Source: Dunaliella salina
Lineage: Eukaryota > Chlorophyta > Chlorophyceae > Chlamydomonadales > Dunaliellaceae
Length of the DNA: 16,483 nucleotides
Direction of reading: 5' to 3'
NCBI GenBank assembly: GCA_002284615.2
Contig: MU069793.1
Span: 254,580 to 271,062, forward strand
Every line of letters begins with the position of its first letter. Position 1 is the first letter of the stretch. Both the position numbers and the translations under genes were made by a program. The notes beneath the pieces were generated by a model, which was given only the letters and a program-made list of their open reading frames with translations, made no database searches and was not told where the DNA came from. This document shows, in pieces, positions 1-16,483 of this stretch.

Positions 1-22
1 CACACACAACACACACACACAC

Positions 23-58
<36 letters not shown>
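1..58. repeat. CA microsatellite at left edge
   Basis: Imperfect (CA)n with two CAA interruptions, followed by a short CG/AC run (59-69). In the transcript it is a UG tract starting about 70 nt after the exon I donor. The array continues past the edge. Confidence 0.9.
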
Positions 59-64
<6 letters not shown>

Positions 65-129
65 CGCGCTTGTCCAAGGTGCTTCAAACTATACGCATGA
101 CCTTACTTTACACGCCCTCTGGAAGTTAC

Positions 130-16460
<16,331 letters not shown>

Positions 16461-16483
16461 CTGCACACGTGTGTGCGTGTGTG

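Overview
The window is eukaryotic nuclear DNA and holds one recognisable gene: ETFA, the alpha subunit of the mitochondrial electron transfer flavoprotein, on the minus strand across almost the whole window. I assembled nine coding exons by reading the minus strand for family motifs and splice signals. From 5' to 3' of the transcript they are A 16293-16460, B 14443-14522, C 13404-13535, D 10383-10449, E 8628-8696, F 5919-6019, G 4079-4158, H 2935-2993 and I 130-270. They join without a frame break into 897 nt (299 codons). The product starts just after the expected mitochondrial transit peptide and stops just before the short C-terminal exon, so the first and last coding exons lie outside the right and left edges.

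The protein reads as streptophyte-like: it has the SRWV...ERPDL linker that I associate with plant ETF-alpha. Together with introns of 0.9-3 kb packed with micro- and minisatellites, this suggests a plant or streptophyte alga with long introns, such as a fern, lycophyte or charophyte. That is an inference and the species cannot be read from the window. No bacterial genes, operons, CRISPR arrays or rRNA genes are visible.

Layout by intron, in plus coordinates: 271-2934 (GT tract, ~36-bp minisatellite, array built on the end of exon H); 2994-4078 (two CA tracts, one with a palindromic edge); 4159-5918 (about 80 copies of a 12-bp minisatellite); 6020-8627 (copies of the start of exon F, then 24 copies of a 27-bp unit made from the 3' splice site of exon F, a poly-C/N/CA tract, and a ~180-bp repeat carrying the end of exon E); 8697-10382 (17-bp repeat, possible decayed transposase zinc finger); 10450-13403 (200-bp CA tract, two fold-back sequences, 190-bp AT tract, 77-bp duplication); 13536-14442 (~37-bp repeats, a 21-bp-stem hairpin); 14523-16292 (duplicated segments with a (CAG)13 tract).

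The most unusual observation is that several intronic arrays grow out of exon-intron junctions. At exons F, H and E, tandem copies include the last or first 23-35 coding bases plus the splice site itself, creating rows of decoy splice sites beside the true one; exon G has one such copy in which the AG is lost. The long open reading frames across the minisatellites are by-products of repeat lengths divisible by three and are not annotated as genes.
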